The position numbers were made by a program, and so were the translations under genes. Below the pieces are notes generated by a model that saw only the letters and a list, made by a program, of their open reading frames with translations, was not told the DNA's origin and made no database searches. 64,000 nt of DNA from Colwellia sp. (GTDB lineage Bacteria; Pseudomonadota; Gammaproteobacteria; Enterobacterales; Alteromonadaceae), in assembly GCA_020630795.1 (NCBI GenBank), contig JAHDIK010000005.1, positions 134,346 to 198,345 on the forward strand, in the 5' to 3' direction. Below are positions 54,608 to 63,494 of the stretch, piece after piece. The first letter of the stretch is position 1. Every line of letters begins with the position of its first letter.

Positions 54608-57600
54608 TTAGAATGAGTTGGTTGGAATTGTTGTTGAACGATTGCCTGAGAATATTTCTTTCAAACGTTCGATTACCATGTAATTTACTGGCACCAGTAT
54701 AAGTGTAATAAACGTAGCAAATAAAATTCCAAACCCTAGTGATACAGCCATTGGTATTAAAAATTGAGCTTGTGTAGATTGTTCAAACAATAATGGCATT
54801 AGTCCAATAAAGGTGGTTAAGCTGGTTAATATAACAGGGCGGAACCTTGACGTGCCTGCAATAAGTACTGAATGCATAACATCACCATTTTCTACGCGCT
54901 TTTTATTAATAAAATCTACAAGTACTAATGAGTCATTCACTACTACACCAATAAGTGCCAGCATGCCTAACAAGCTCATAATGGTTAGCTCCATGCCCAT
55001 AATCCAATGCCCTACAACAGCGCCAATCATACCGAATGGAATAATACTCATCACAATAACGGGCTGTAAGTACGATTTAAACGGAATAGCCAACAGCGCG
55101 TAAATGATGAAGAATACAAAAATTAGCGACCAACCTAATGAACTAAATGATTCACGTTGCTCTTTTGCTTCTCCTTCGAGTGAATGGCTAACTCCAGGGT
55201 ACTGCAATACTAGGTCGTCTAAATAGGTTTTTAAATCGGCCTGTAATACGGTCATGTTAGTGTTAGATTTTTCTACATCGGCACTTACATTGACCGTACG
55301 ATATAAATCAATACGCGAAATAGTTGACGGGCTTTTACCCGGAATTAATTTTGCGACATGCGACAATGGAACTAAGCCGCCAGTTGGTGTACTTACTAGA
55401 ATATCTTCTACATCCGACACGGTTCTGCGCTCTTCTAACGGAAGTCGAACCATTACACGTACGTCATCTCGGCCTCTTTGTATGCGCTGTACTTGTGCAC
55501 CAAAGAATGATTTACGCACTTCGTTTGAAACGCCGACACGGGTTAACCCAAGTGCTTTTCCTTGCTCGGTAAGTTCTATTTGTAGTTCTTCTTTACCATC
55601 AGATAGGCTATCGGTTATGTCAAATACCGTTGGGTATGTGCTTAAATGTTCTTTAACTTGGTCGGCAACTTCTCTTAACGTGTCTAATGAAGAAGCTTTT
55701 AGCTGCACATCAATAGGATCTGATGAGCGCCCTAATTCTGCTCTAAATGTAATGCTTTCGGCGCCAGGAATAGGCCCAATAAGCGTACGCCATTCTTTTA
55801 CTAATTCTTGAGAGGTAATTGCTAATTCACGAGATTCTGGAGGTGTGATTTCAAATCGTACACTGCCAGATGTAGCGCTACCACGTGTAGAAGCCAAAAT
55901 ATTTAACACAACACTTTTATTCGTGGTGGGTTCAATATATTTATTTTTAAGCTCTTCAGCTTTTGCTTCGAGTTTTAGAATATGTTTATTAGTTACTTCA
56001 AACGGCGTACCGGCTGGCATTGTTACCGTAGCTCGAATGGTTTCACTCGGAATGCGAGGGAAGAATATAAACTTCGTCCAGCCACTCATAATTAACGCAA
56101 CAATGACTAGAAATACACTGACAAAGCCCAAAAGCGTGGTGGTTTTGTTTCTAAGTGCTATTTTAAGCAAAGGTTGGTAATAGCGAATAATGGCGTTTTC
56201 AAAACCATCAGCAAAGCGTTGTTGAAATAAAGTGAACTTTGACGGTGATTTTTCTGAACGTAACTTTAAGTTCTTTAAGTGCGATGGCAGCACAAATTTA
56301 GATTCTATTAACGAGAACAGTAGCACTGGAATAACAATCACAGGAATTTGGGCAAACAAAGCGCCTCGATTACCTTCAATAAATGCAAGGGGTAAAAAAG
56401 CGGCTACAGTGGTTAAAATACCAAAGGTAACAGGTGTGGCAACTTCTTGAGTGCCTCTAATGGCAGCTTGCTCGCCTGACTCTGCGGTTTTGAGGTGGGT
56501 ATATATGTTCTCACCCGTAACAATCGCATCATCAACCACAATCCCGAGTACTAATATAAAACCAAACAAACTCATAACATTTAAGGTGATGCCAAAAATA
56601 GGCATCATGATAAATGCGCCCATAAATGAAACCGGTATACCAATAAATACCCAAAAAGCGATTGAGGGACGTAAAAATAATGTGAGTAACGCCAGTACTA
56701 ATATTCCGCCCTGTAAAGCACTGCTGGTTAAGGTAGCAATGCGGTTTTTAACAATTTGAGAATCGTCGTCCCAAAAGCTTAGCTCAATGCCCTCGGGTAA
56801 CAATTCTTGCTGGTCGTTTATGTAGGTTCTTACGGCCGCCGCAACGTCTATCGCACTTTGTTGGCCAATACGGTAAACGTCAATAAATGCCGCTTGTTTA
56901 CCGTTAAATCGAGCACGTATCGGGGTTTCTTCAAAGTCGTCTTTAATTATTGCAACATCAGACAAACGAACAATAGATCCATCAGGGTTGGTTTTTACTG
57001 CAATGCGCTCAAATTCGTCTTTTCGGTAGGCTTGGCCTTTTGAGCGTAATAAAATATCACCGCCTTGTGTTCGTAAGTTACCAGCTGAAATATCAGCACT
57101 CGCATTAGAAATAGCCGCAGATATTTTAGAAAGCGACAAATTGTATTGGCGCATTTTGTCTTGAGGTACTTCGATTGCAATTTCATAGCTTCTAATTCCG
57201 GCAAGCTCTAATTGCGTTATTTCAGGTATTTTTAGCAGGTCATCACGTACTTTTTCTGCAAATTCACGTGTTTCTTTTTCGCTATAAATACTGGCAACGG
57301 TTACTGCTATAACATCACGTTTACGTGTTGCTAGCGATATCACCGGTTTTTCAGCATCAGCCGGAAAGGTATTAATTGCGTCTACTCTACTTTTTATATC
57401 AGCGAGCATTTCTCGTGGGTCATATCCTGACTCTACTTCAATATTTACTGTTGCTGAACCTTCGGAAGAGCGGCTAGCAATTTCTTTAACGCCTTCTAAA
57501 TCTTGTACTGCTTCCTCAATACGGATTGCGATACCTTTTTCAACGTCTTCAGGAGTAGCCCCTCTTAACGATATGTTGACCGTAATGCGGTCGGTGGCAA

Positions 57601-57715
57601 ACGAAGGAAATACTTCTAACGGAATACGCGTAGATAAACTAAATAACCCTGCGATGAGTATTGTTACGAGCAGTAGATTTGCGGCAACATGATTTCGTGC
57701 GAACCAAGCGATCAT
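54608..57715 (-). CDS. RND efflux pump inner-membrane permease
   Basis: 1035 residues of the AcrB/HAE1-type RND family. The N-terminus MIAWFARNHVAANLLLVTILIAGLFSLSTRIPLEVFPS, PEDVEKGIAIRIEEAVQDLEGVKEI, the transmembrane segment GILVLALLTLFLRPSIAFWVFIGIPVSFMGAFIMMPIFGITLNVMSLFGFILVLGIVVDDAIV (with the proton-relay Asp pair) and the repeat in the second half (LGMLALIGVVVNDSLVLVDFINKKR) are diagnostic. It starts within ATGA, overlapping the adaptor gene by 4 bases. Substrates are unknown; the N-terminal signature is closer to the lipid/solvent-type HAE1 pumps than to AcrB. Confidence 0.94.
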   Translation of the reverse strand: MIAWFARNHVAANLLLVTILIAGLFSLSTRIPLEVFPSFATDRITVNISLRGATPEDVEKGIAIRIEEAVQDLEGVKEIASRSSEGSATVNIEVESGYDPREMLADIKSRVDAINTFPADAEKPVISLATRKRDVIAVTVASIYSEKETREFAEKVRDDLLKIPEITQLELAGIRSYEIAIEVPQDKMRQYNLSLSKISAAISNASADISAGNLRTQGGDILLRSKGQAYRKDEFERIAVKTNPDGSIVRLSDVAIIKDDFEETPIRARFNGKQAAFIDVYRIGQQSAIDVAAAVRTYINDQQELLPEGIELSFWDDDSQIVKNRIATLTSSALQGGILVLALLTLFLRPSIAFWVFIGIPVSFMGAFIMMPIFGITLNVMSLFGFILVLGIVVDDAIVTGENIYTHLKTAESGEQAAIRGTQEVATPVTFGILTTVAAFLPLAFIEGNRGALFAQIPVIVIPVLLFSLIESKFVLPSHLKNLKLRSEKSPSKFTLFQQRFADGFENAIIRYYQPLLKIALRNKTTTLLGFVSVFLVIVALIMSGWTKFIFFPRIPSETIRATVTMPAGTPFEVTNKHILKLEAKAEELKNKYIEPTTNKSVVLNILASTRGSATSGSVRFEITPPESRELAITSQELVKEWRTLIGPIPGAESITFRAELGRSSDPIDVQLKASSLDTLREVADQVKEHLSTYPTVFDITDSLSDGKEELQIELTEQGKALGLTRVGVSNEVRKSFFGAQVQRIQRGRDDVRVMVRLPLEERRTVSDVEDILVSTPTGGLVPLSHVAKLIPGKSPSTISRIDLYRTVNVSADVEKSNTNMTVLQADLKTYLDDLVLQYPGVSHSLEGEAKEQRESFSSLGWSLIFVFFIIYALLAIPFKSYLQPVIVMSIIPFGMIGAVVGHWIMGMELTIMSLLGMLALIGVVVNDSLVLVDFINKKRVENGDVMHSVLIAGTSRFRPVILTSLTTFIGLMPLLFEQSTQAQFLIPMAVSLGFGILFATFITLILVPVNYMVIERLKEIFSGNRSTTIPTNSF

Positions 57716-59034
57716 GATTTTTTCACTCTGTTGTTTTTACGTTCAGCGATTAACTCTTCAACAGTTATTCCTTTTTCTGCAGCAATTTTTTCAAGCTTTT
57801 TACGCTTATCGCCATCAATTTTTTTACCGCGCTTAGGGGCTTTTGGTGTTTTGCCGTTGATTGCGACAGGGGTACCCGAACTTACTTGCCCTAAAGAGGT
57901 TAATACGAGCTCATCGTTGGCATTTAATCCAGAAGAAACAATTGCTTCGGAACCATTTTGCCAGCTAAGTTGTATTTCTTTACGTAGTAATACGTTGTTC
58001 TCCACAGTATAAACATAGCTTCCTTGGTAAATAGCACTGCTTGGGATTACGATTACATTGGTGAGTGCTTTACCTTTAATTACGGCAGTAACGTATTGAC
58101 CAATTTTAATTTGTGCGCTGTTAGATGAGTTTTCGTCAAACGGACTATCAATTTGGCCTACAACGTAAAGTTGTTGTGATACCGAATCGATAGCGCTTTC
58201 GGTTCTGATGATTGTGCCATTCCAAGATTGAGCGCCCATTAAATCAGATGAAAATTCAACGCGATTGAAGTTACGGTTAACCTCAGCGGCATTGCTGCTT
58301 GTTCGGTATTCTTCAGGCAAGGTTATTAATGGTAAATCTTTATTTTTAATCGGCAAGCGCACTTCGACAGTGTCAGCTGCATAAATATCTGCAAGCTGCG
58401 TATTACTTGATATTACTTGCCCTATATCGACATTTTTCTTGAGAATTCTACCTGCATACGGCGCTACAATTTTTGTACGCTCTAACGACAGGTTAACTTT
58501 GTCGAATTGTGCTTGCGCTGACATTACTGCTGCTTTTGCTGCTTCAAGTTGTGGCTTTCGTAAAACGAGTTCGTTAGGGGTTTTACCTTTTCCTAAACGT
58601 TCCCAGTCAATTGCTGCTTGTTTTCCCCGAGCGACTTCTTCTTGCAACTGTTGTTTGGCCGACATTAAGCTAGCTGTAGCAATATTAACCTCTGCCTTGT
58701 GGTCTCGATCATCTAATTGGATCAGTACATCGCCTTTTTCAAAAAATCCGCCATCTCTAAATTGCTCACTAACGCTGTTAATTTGCCCTGAAACCTGCGC
58801 GAATAGTACGCTCTGTGTTCTAGGTTTTACTGTACCAAAGCTTTGTATATTGACTTGATAAGTTTGTGGTGTGATCACTTTAGTCTCAACGGTCATTTGA
58901 GCGGTTTTAGCTTGTTTAAAGCGTTTGCTAGTTGGGGGATTATCAAAAATAAACATTAATAATGCGGCTGTAATCGCAACAATTGTTAGCGGTAGCAATA
59001 ATTTTTTGAATAGAGATTTGGTAGAAGTCGACAT
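57712..59034 (-). CDS. RND efflux periplasmic adaptor (membrane fusion protein)
   Basis: 440 residues with an N-terminal membrane anchor (LLLPLTIVAITAALLMFIF), a barrel-sandwich/lipoyl region (VKPRTQSVLFAQVSGQINSVSEQFRDGGFFEKGDVLIQLDDRDHKAEVNIATASLMSAKQQL; IVAPYAGRILKKNVDIGQVI), a helical hairpin and a beta-barrel end. The C-terminus is basic (KAPKRGKKIDGDKRKKLEKIAAEKG). It links the permease to the outer membrane channel. It follows the TolC-like gene by 2 bases and overlaps the permease gene. Confidence 0.93.
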   Translation of the reverse strand: MSTSTKSLFKKLLLPLTIVAITAALLMFIFDNPPTSKRFKQAKTAQMTVETKVITPQTYQVNIQSFGTVKPRTQSVLFAQVSGQINSVSEQFRDGGFFEKGDVLIQLDDRDHKAEVNIATASLMSAKQQLQEEVARGKQAAIDWERLGKGKTPNELVLRKPQLEAAKAAVMSAQAQFDKVNLSLERTKIVAPYAGRILKKNVDIGQVISSNTQLADIYAADTVEVRLPIKNKDLPLITLPEEYRTSSNAAEVNRNFNRVEFSSDLMGAQSWNGTIIRTESAIDSVSQQLYVVGQIDSPFDENSSNSAQIKIGQYVTAVIKGKALTNVIVIPSSAIYQGSYVYTVENNVLLRKEIQLSWQNGSEAIVSSGLNANDELVLTSLGQVSSGTPVAINGKTPKAPKRGKKIDGDKRKKLEKIAAEKGITVEELIAERKNNRVKKS

Positions 59035-59036
59035 GG

Positions 59037-60431
59037 TTATTCAGCCTCGGCGCTAGATGATGGAGAATCGAAATCGCCACCTAGTGAAAAGTGTAAAGTT
59101 ATACGATTGGCAAGTAGTTGGCTCTTAATTTTGATTAAACTACTTTGCGCGTCAAAATAGCGCGATTGGGCGCTTAGCACTGCAGTGTATTCAATCAAAC
59201 CGCTTTGATATTGTTCAAACGACAAAGTAGCCGCAATTTTTGCATTATTTTGTGCAGCTAGCGTGGTGTTGTATGTTTGCTTTAATTTTTCTTCTGTAGA
59301 TAACGCATTTTCAACAGTGTTAAACGCATCATATAAGGCATCTAAATACTGTTGTTCGCTCTGTTTGAGAGCTAGTCGTGCTTGTTCTTCGTTTGCTTCT
59401 AAGCGCCCTGCGTTGAATATGGGCGCAGATATATTACTTAGTAAAGACCAAGCTAAAGATGAGCCAGATAATAGATCTTCTATATTATTTGCAGAATCGC
59501 CAATAGAAGCCGATAACCGTAAACTGGGAAAGCGCTGTTTATGTGCATAAGCGAGTGCGGCGTCTTTAGCGAGTAATTGATACCAGCTTGCTTTTAGATG
59601 AGGTTTTCGGCTGATAAGTTCTGACGGTAAACCTACAGGTATGCTGCTGGTTAATAATGGTAGAGTAGTCTCAATATCCAGAACACCTTCAGGGTACTCA
59701 CCAAGTAAACGCTCAAGCTTACGCTTTAAACTTACAGTGAGTGTTTTTTGTTCAGTTAAGCGCGTAAGTTCAGTGTTAAGTTCATTGCGAGCTAAATACA
59801 CGTCAAGAGCTGAATTTAATCCAGCGTTGTAGCCTCGTTCAATAATGTCTAAATTCTGTTGCGAATTTTCTACGCGGCTTTGATAGAGCAATACTAAATT
59901 TTCGGCTTCTACTACGTAAAAATATCCCTGAACAACATTGGCTACAAGTTGCTGCTTTGCTTGCTCAAAAGACGCACTTTGTGAAAGGTAGTTTAAATTG
60001 CTTTGGCGATCTTGTGCTGATAATTTCCCCCAAATATCAAGTTCATAACTTGCGTTTAAATCTATTGCGTTGGTATTTGAATAATTGCCTGTTGTTCCGC
60101 TTTTACTTCTTCCATTTTTTACCGATAAATCTAATTCAGGCCATAGGCTACTACCAGTAACAATAATTTGTTGTTTACTGCTTGCTAGCGCATAAGCTTG
60201 TGCTTTTAGCTGGTGATTATTATTAAGTGCTTTAGTTACTAACTGTTCAATTTGATGATTATTGAACTGTGTTAACCAATTGTCTTTAACCGACAAAGGT
60301 GAATGTGTTTTATTCCATTGTGTGGGAACGTCAACATTCTTAATGTTTGGATCAATTTCTGATGTATTGCTACACGACATTAAAAATAGGGTAGAAAAAG
60401 TTAACAGCAGCTGTCGAAATCGACATTTCAT
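59037..60431 (-). CDS. TolC-family outer membrane efflux lipoprotein (NodT type)
   Basis: 464 residues with a lipoprotein signal (MKCRFRQLLLTFSTLFLMSCSNTS, lipobox LMSC). Two OEP repeats of long helices and membrane strands follow: ALNNNHQLKAQAYALASSKQQIIVTGSSLWPELDLSV, LNASYELDIWGKLSAQDRQSNLNYLSQSASFEQAKQQLVANVVQGYF and LKQSEQQYLDALYDAFNTVENAL. SYELDIWGKL and the lipobox are the NodT type. First gene of the efflux operon. Confidence 0.94.
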   Translation of the reverse strand: MKCRFRQLLLTFSTLFLMSCSNTSEIDPNIKNVDVPTQWNKTHSPLSVKDNWLTQFNNHQIEQLVTKALNNNHQLKAQAYALASSKQQIIVTGSSLWPELDLSVKNGRSKSGTTGNYSNTNAIDLNASYELDIWGKLSAQDRQSNLNYLSQSASFEQAKQQLVANVVQGYFYVVEAENLVLLYQSRVENSQQNLDIIERGYNAGLNSALDVYLARNELNTELTRLTEQKTLTVSLKRKLERLLGEYPEGVLDIETTLPLLTSSIPVGLPSELISRKPHLKASWYQLLAKDAALAYAHKQRFPSLRLSASIGDSANNIEDLLSGSSLAWSLLSNISAPIFNAGRLEANEEQARLALKQSEQQYLDALYDAFNTVENALSTEEKLKQTYNTTLAAQNNAKIAATLSFEQYQSGLIEYTAVLSAQSRYFDAQSSLIKIKSQLLANRITLHFSLGGDFDSPSSSAEAE

Positions 60432-60659
60432 AACGGCACAAACCTATTGGAGTTACGGGGTATTTTAAGTGTAGAGCAATAAAATATGCAGTGGTACAAC
60501 CTTTACATTTATTTACGTATAATCGACAACGTAAAAGGAAGTCATGACGATTTATCATAATGTGAATAAAAATTTAGTTTTCGTTTAAACCTTTTTAAAT
60601 TGTTTTGCATCTTACTTATTAACAACAAATTATGACTAAAGATATACGGAGATAACGCT

Positions 60660-61442
60660 ATGCTTAACCCACTAAATACCATTAAATATGTACCTCTAGC
60701 CCTAGCTCTTGTTACAGGAGTGTTACACGCCAAAACCATTAATAAAGAATTTTCAGTGGTTGATGGCGGTATATTAAAAATTGCAACGGATGTGGGAGCA
60801 ATTGATATAGATACACATGCTAATAATAAAGTGCTTGTAGAAGTGGAAGTTACCGGGAAAAATGAAGACAACTTACAAGTAAACTTTAGCAATAGTGATG
60901 ACAAAGTTACTATTGAAGGTGAGTATGAGCGCAGTAGTTTTAATTTTGGTAGTAACGGAATAAAAGTAACGTATAAAGTAACTCTGCCTGAATCCTTTAA
61001 TATAGACCTTGATACCAAAGGTGGTTCGATTGATATCAAAAAATTAACAGGCGAAGTTGATGCTCAAACTTCTGGTGGTTCAATTCATTTAGAGGATACT
61101 CATGGCGATATTAACATTAAAACCTCTGGTGGTAGCTTAAATTTAGACAATATTACAGGGCAAATAAACGGCCATACATCAGGGGGTAGCATTAAACTTA
61201 AAATGCCGAAAAGCCCTACAGGTGATAGTAAAATTACTACATCTGGCGGTTCTATTAAGGCCTATTTAGCAGACGACGTAGCGGTTGATTTATATGCAAA
61301 AACCAGCGGTGGAAGCGTTTCAAGCGAATTACCTGTTCAAGGAAAAACAACTAAACGATCTATTAATGGTACATTAAATGGTGGCGGACCACAGTTAACA
61401 CTTAAAACAAGTGGCGGTAGCGTACGCATTAAAACATTGTAG
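60660..61442 (+). CDS. DUF4097 beta-solenoid protein, secreted
   Basis: 260 residues with a signal peptide (MLNPLNTIKYVPLALALVTGVLHA). From about residue 115 onward six copies of TSGGS (preceded by DTKGGS) recur every 14-25 residues, one per turn, as in DUF4097/adhesin-type right-handed beta-helix proteins. The function of the family is unknown. It is divergent from the efflux operon, so it may be regulated with it. A terminator follows. Confidence 0.85.
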   Translation: MLNPLNTIKYVPLALALVTGVLHAKTINKEFSVVDGGILKIATDVGAIDIDTHANNKVLVEVEVTGKNEDNLQVNFSNSDDKVTIEGEYERSSFNFGSNGIKVTYKVTLPESFNIDLDTKGGSIDIKKLTGEVDAQTSGGSIHLEDTHGDINIKTSGGSLNLDNITGQINGHTSGGSIKLKMPKSPTGDSKITTSGGSIKAYLADDVAVDLYAKTSGGSVSSELPVQGKTTKRSINGTLNGGGPQLTLKTSGGSVRIKTL

Positions 61443-61465
61443 ACAAAGCTCGGGTTATTCATTTT

Positions 61466-61497
61466 AAGCGCAATAGGCAACTGTTGCGCTTTTTTTG
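61466..61497 (+). terminator. Rho-independent terminator after the DUF4097 gene
   Basis: Stem AAGCGCAA / TTGCGCTT (61466-61473 and 61484-61491) with a 10-base loop, followed by T residues. Confidence 0.85.
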
Positions 61498-61599
61498 TGG
61501 CGTAAAATAGAGCACACAAAAAAACATGTCCAAATTAGAACGTTTAAATCACGGAGTATCTATGCGTTAAAGTTAACTTGATAAGTCAGAGAGAAAAGA

Positions 61600-61676
61600 T
61601 GGGGTGGCTAATGGGACTTGAACCCACGACAACCGGAATCACAATCCGGGGCTCTACCAACTGAGCTATAGCCACC
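61600..61676 (-). tRNA. tRNA-His (anticodon GTG)
   Basis: On the minus strand the sequence starts GGTGGCTATAGCTCAG, has the anticodon stem-loop CCGGA-TTGTGAT-TCCGG (anticodon GTG), a T-arm with GTGGGTTCAAGTCCCA and the acceptor TAGCCACC followed by an encoded CCA (61600-61602). The extra 5' G (61676) opposite the discriminator C is the mark of tRNA-His. Single tRNA gene, transcribed from the promoter at 61716-61745. Confidence 0.97.
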
Positions 61677-61715
61677 ACTGATATTGCTTGAAGCGCCCAG
61701 TGATAAGGCGCGGAG

Positions 61716-61745
61716 AGTATATTGCATTTATACGTAGATTGACAA
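61716..61745 (-). promoter_or_regulatory. Promoter of the tRNA-His gene
   Basis: On the minus strand TTGTCA (61740-61745), 18-base spacer, TATACT (61716-61721), then a GC-rich stretch (CTCCGCGCC) typical of the stringently controlled discriminator. It lies 40 bases upstream of the tRNA 5' end. Confidence 0.7.
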
Positions 61746-61921
61746 GAAAAATATTATATTTTTAGTCGTATTTAAACGTCTTTAACTCATCTGTACTCTA
61801 CATATTCCAATAATCTAAATCTACCTGCTGTTTTAATCTCATACGTTAGAGTCCTTAGCTTTAATGAGCATTAGCTTTTGCTTAATCACGAAGGCTGATT
61901 CTAAGTATGTTGAACACTAAC

Positions 61922-62818
61922 CTAAAAACGCCACGTACCGTTAATGTCGATTAAAGGGGAATTATCATTCCCATCATCGTATTCATTTCTTACCCAAGAT
62001 ATACCATATTTAATTGCAGTACTTTTTGAAAACCAGTATTGATGCGTAAACGAAGCAGTAAGATAACGATCATTCCAATAACCTGTCTCATTAGAATAAA
62101 CTAACCCCATTTTGTATGAGTTGTGTTTATTAGTGAAGTAGGTAGCAAACAATTTGGCCGTATTTTGTTTTTTATGATGGGAAAATGATGAGTCAATATC
62201 CCAACCTCTGCCCCCTACTACATTTGTGTATCTCGCTTTAATAGCAACAAAAGTTTCGCTTTCGGAGTATGAATGTTGATTTTTTGTCGAGTTATCAACC
62301 ATATCTTTCCACTCGCTATCTTCTGTTTCATTGTGTGCAGCTATAGCTAAAAACCAATGTTTATCGAGCATATATCCAACAGAAATGTCAGTGAGTAATT
62401 CGTGTTCTTCAAACTTTGTATTAGCTGCTTGTCCATCTAGATTAGTATGGGTGTAATTGTTGGTGTAACGCTCATAACTCATGTCGACTTCTACACTCCA
62501 ACGTTTTGAAAAATGATATTTTCCAGCAAGATTAGGGTTAAAGTTAAGCGCGTTTAAATCTACTTTTAACCAGTTGTTACGACCCAAATAGGCTTGTAAA
62601 TCGTATGGCTGAGTATTATCAATAACCGGAGTAAAATAGTACTTGTAGCGTGCACCTACGACTGGGATTTCTGACCAGTCGCCATCAATAAATGAAAAAT
62701 TAGCTAAATTGATAATGCCATATTGTATTTCATGGCTAAAGTCTTTCTTTGGTGTTTCTGCGAAAGATGGCGCTGCCAATATAATGGAAGCAGGTAATAT
62801 AAGATGCGTGATATTCAT
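61922..62818 (-). CDS. Putative outer membrane beta-barrel protein
   Basis: 298 residues with a signal peptide (MNITHLILPASIILAAPSFA). The mature chain is rich in aromatic residues alternating with polar ones and ends in LIDINGTWRF with C-terminal Phe, fitting an outer membrane barrel of about 12 strands. I do not recognise a named family; a small porin is plausible. Single gene, minus strand, between the tRNA and the DUF1285 gene. Confidence 0.7.
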   Translation of the reverse strand: MNITHLILPASIILAAPSFAETPKKDFSHEIQYGIINLANFSFIDGDWSEIPVVGARYKYYFTPVIDNTQPYDLQAYLGRNNWLKVDLNALNFNPNLAGKYHFSKRWSVEVDMSYERYTNNYTHTNLDGQAANTKFEEHELLTDISVGYMLDKHWFLAIAAHNETEDSEWKDMVDNSTKNQHSYSESETFVAIKARYTNVVGGRGWDIDSSFSHHKKQNTAKLFATYFTNKHNSYKMGLVYSNETGYWNDRYLTASFTHQYWFSKSTAIKYGISWVRNEYDDGNDNSPLIDINGTWRF

Positions 62819-62963
62819 GAAAAGTCCATTTTTCTTAAGTGATTAATCATAGTACTGCGGTAGTAGCTTTGTCGTCAACTTACTCTCGTTATTGTATTTA
62901 TCACATAATGAATAATTACTGTTAAAATGTCTAATCTCTTAGTTTTAAGTTAGGTCTTTGCGC

Positions 62964-63494
62964 ATGTCGTTAGAAAAAATCACAGGACAGTTAACTGGTC
63001 ACGAGAATAAAGTCCCCCCTGTTGAATTATGGGATCCTCCATATTGTGGTGATATTGATATAGTGATTAAAGCTGACGGAAGTTGGTTTTATAACGGTAC
63101 TATATTTAAACGCATTCGACTTGTTAAGTTACTCGCCTCAGTGTTGAAAAAAGAGGGCGAAGAGTATTTTTTAGTAACGCCTGTCGAAAAAATAAAAATT
63201 ACCGTTGAAGACGCCCCTTTTGTTTTAACTAAGTGGGATTGGCTGGATGAAAATAAAACAAACATGGCAGTATGTACACATTTGGATGATGAGTTTATCT
63301 TGAGTGCTAAGCACCCTTTAACCCTTGATGAACGTGGTAATATGTATGTAACCGTTCGTCGTAATTTGTTCGCAAAAGTTCACAGAAATGTATATTACCA
63401 ATGGGTAGAGCTGGCGAAAGAAGTAGAAACTGAAAAAGGCACTGAAATGATGTTTTCCAGTGCCGGAGCTGATTTTAGTTTAGGTTTGCTTTAA
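62964..63494 (+). CDS. DUF1285 family protein
   Basis: 176 residues from the ATG at 62964 (a TTG at 62958 is the alternative; TAGG lies upstream). PPVELWDPPYCGDIDIVIKADGSWFYNGTIFKRIRLVKLLASVLKKEGEEYFLVTPVEKIKITVEDAPFVLTKWDW and NLFAKVHRNVYYQWVELA are the DUF1285 signature. A conserved soluble protein of unknown function. It converges with hemN, overlapping it by 4 bases. Confidence 0.88.
   Translation: MSLEKITGQLTGHENKVPPVELWDPPYCGDIDIVIKADGSWFYNGTIFKRIRLVKLLASVLKKEGEEYFLVTPVEKIKITVEDAPFVLTKWDWLDENKTNMAVCTHLDDEFILSAKHPLTLDERGNMYVTVRRNLFAKVHRNVYYQWVELAKEVETEKGTEMMFSSAGADFSLGLL

Noticed and set aside
55254-55811. Long plus-strand reading frame (185 codons) inside the RND permease gene
   Set aside because: Antisense shadow of a well-supported gene, Ser/Thr-rich composition without family resemblance.
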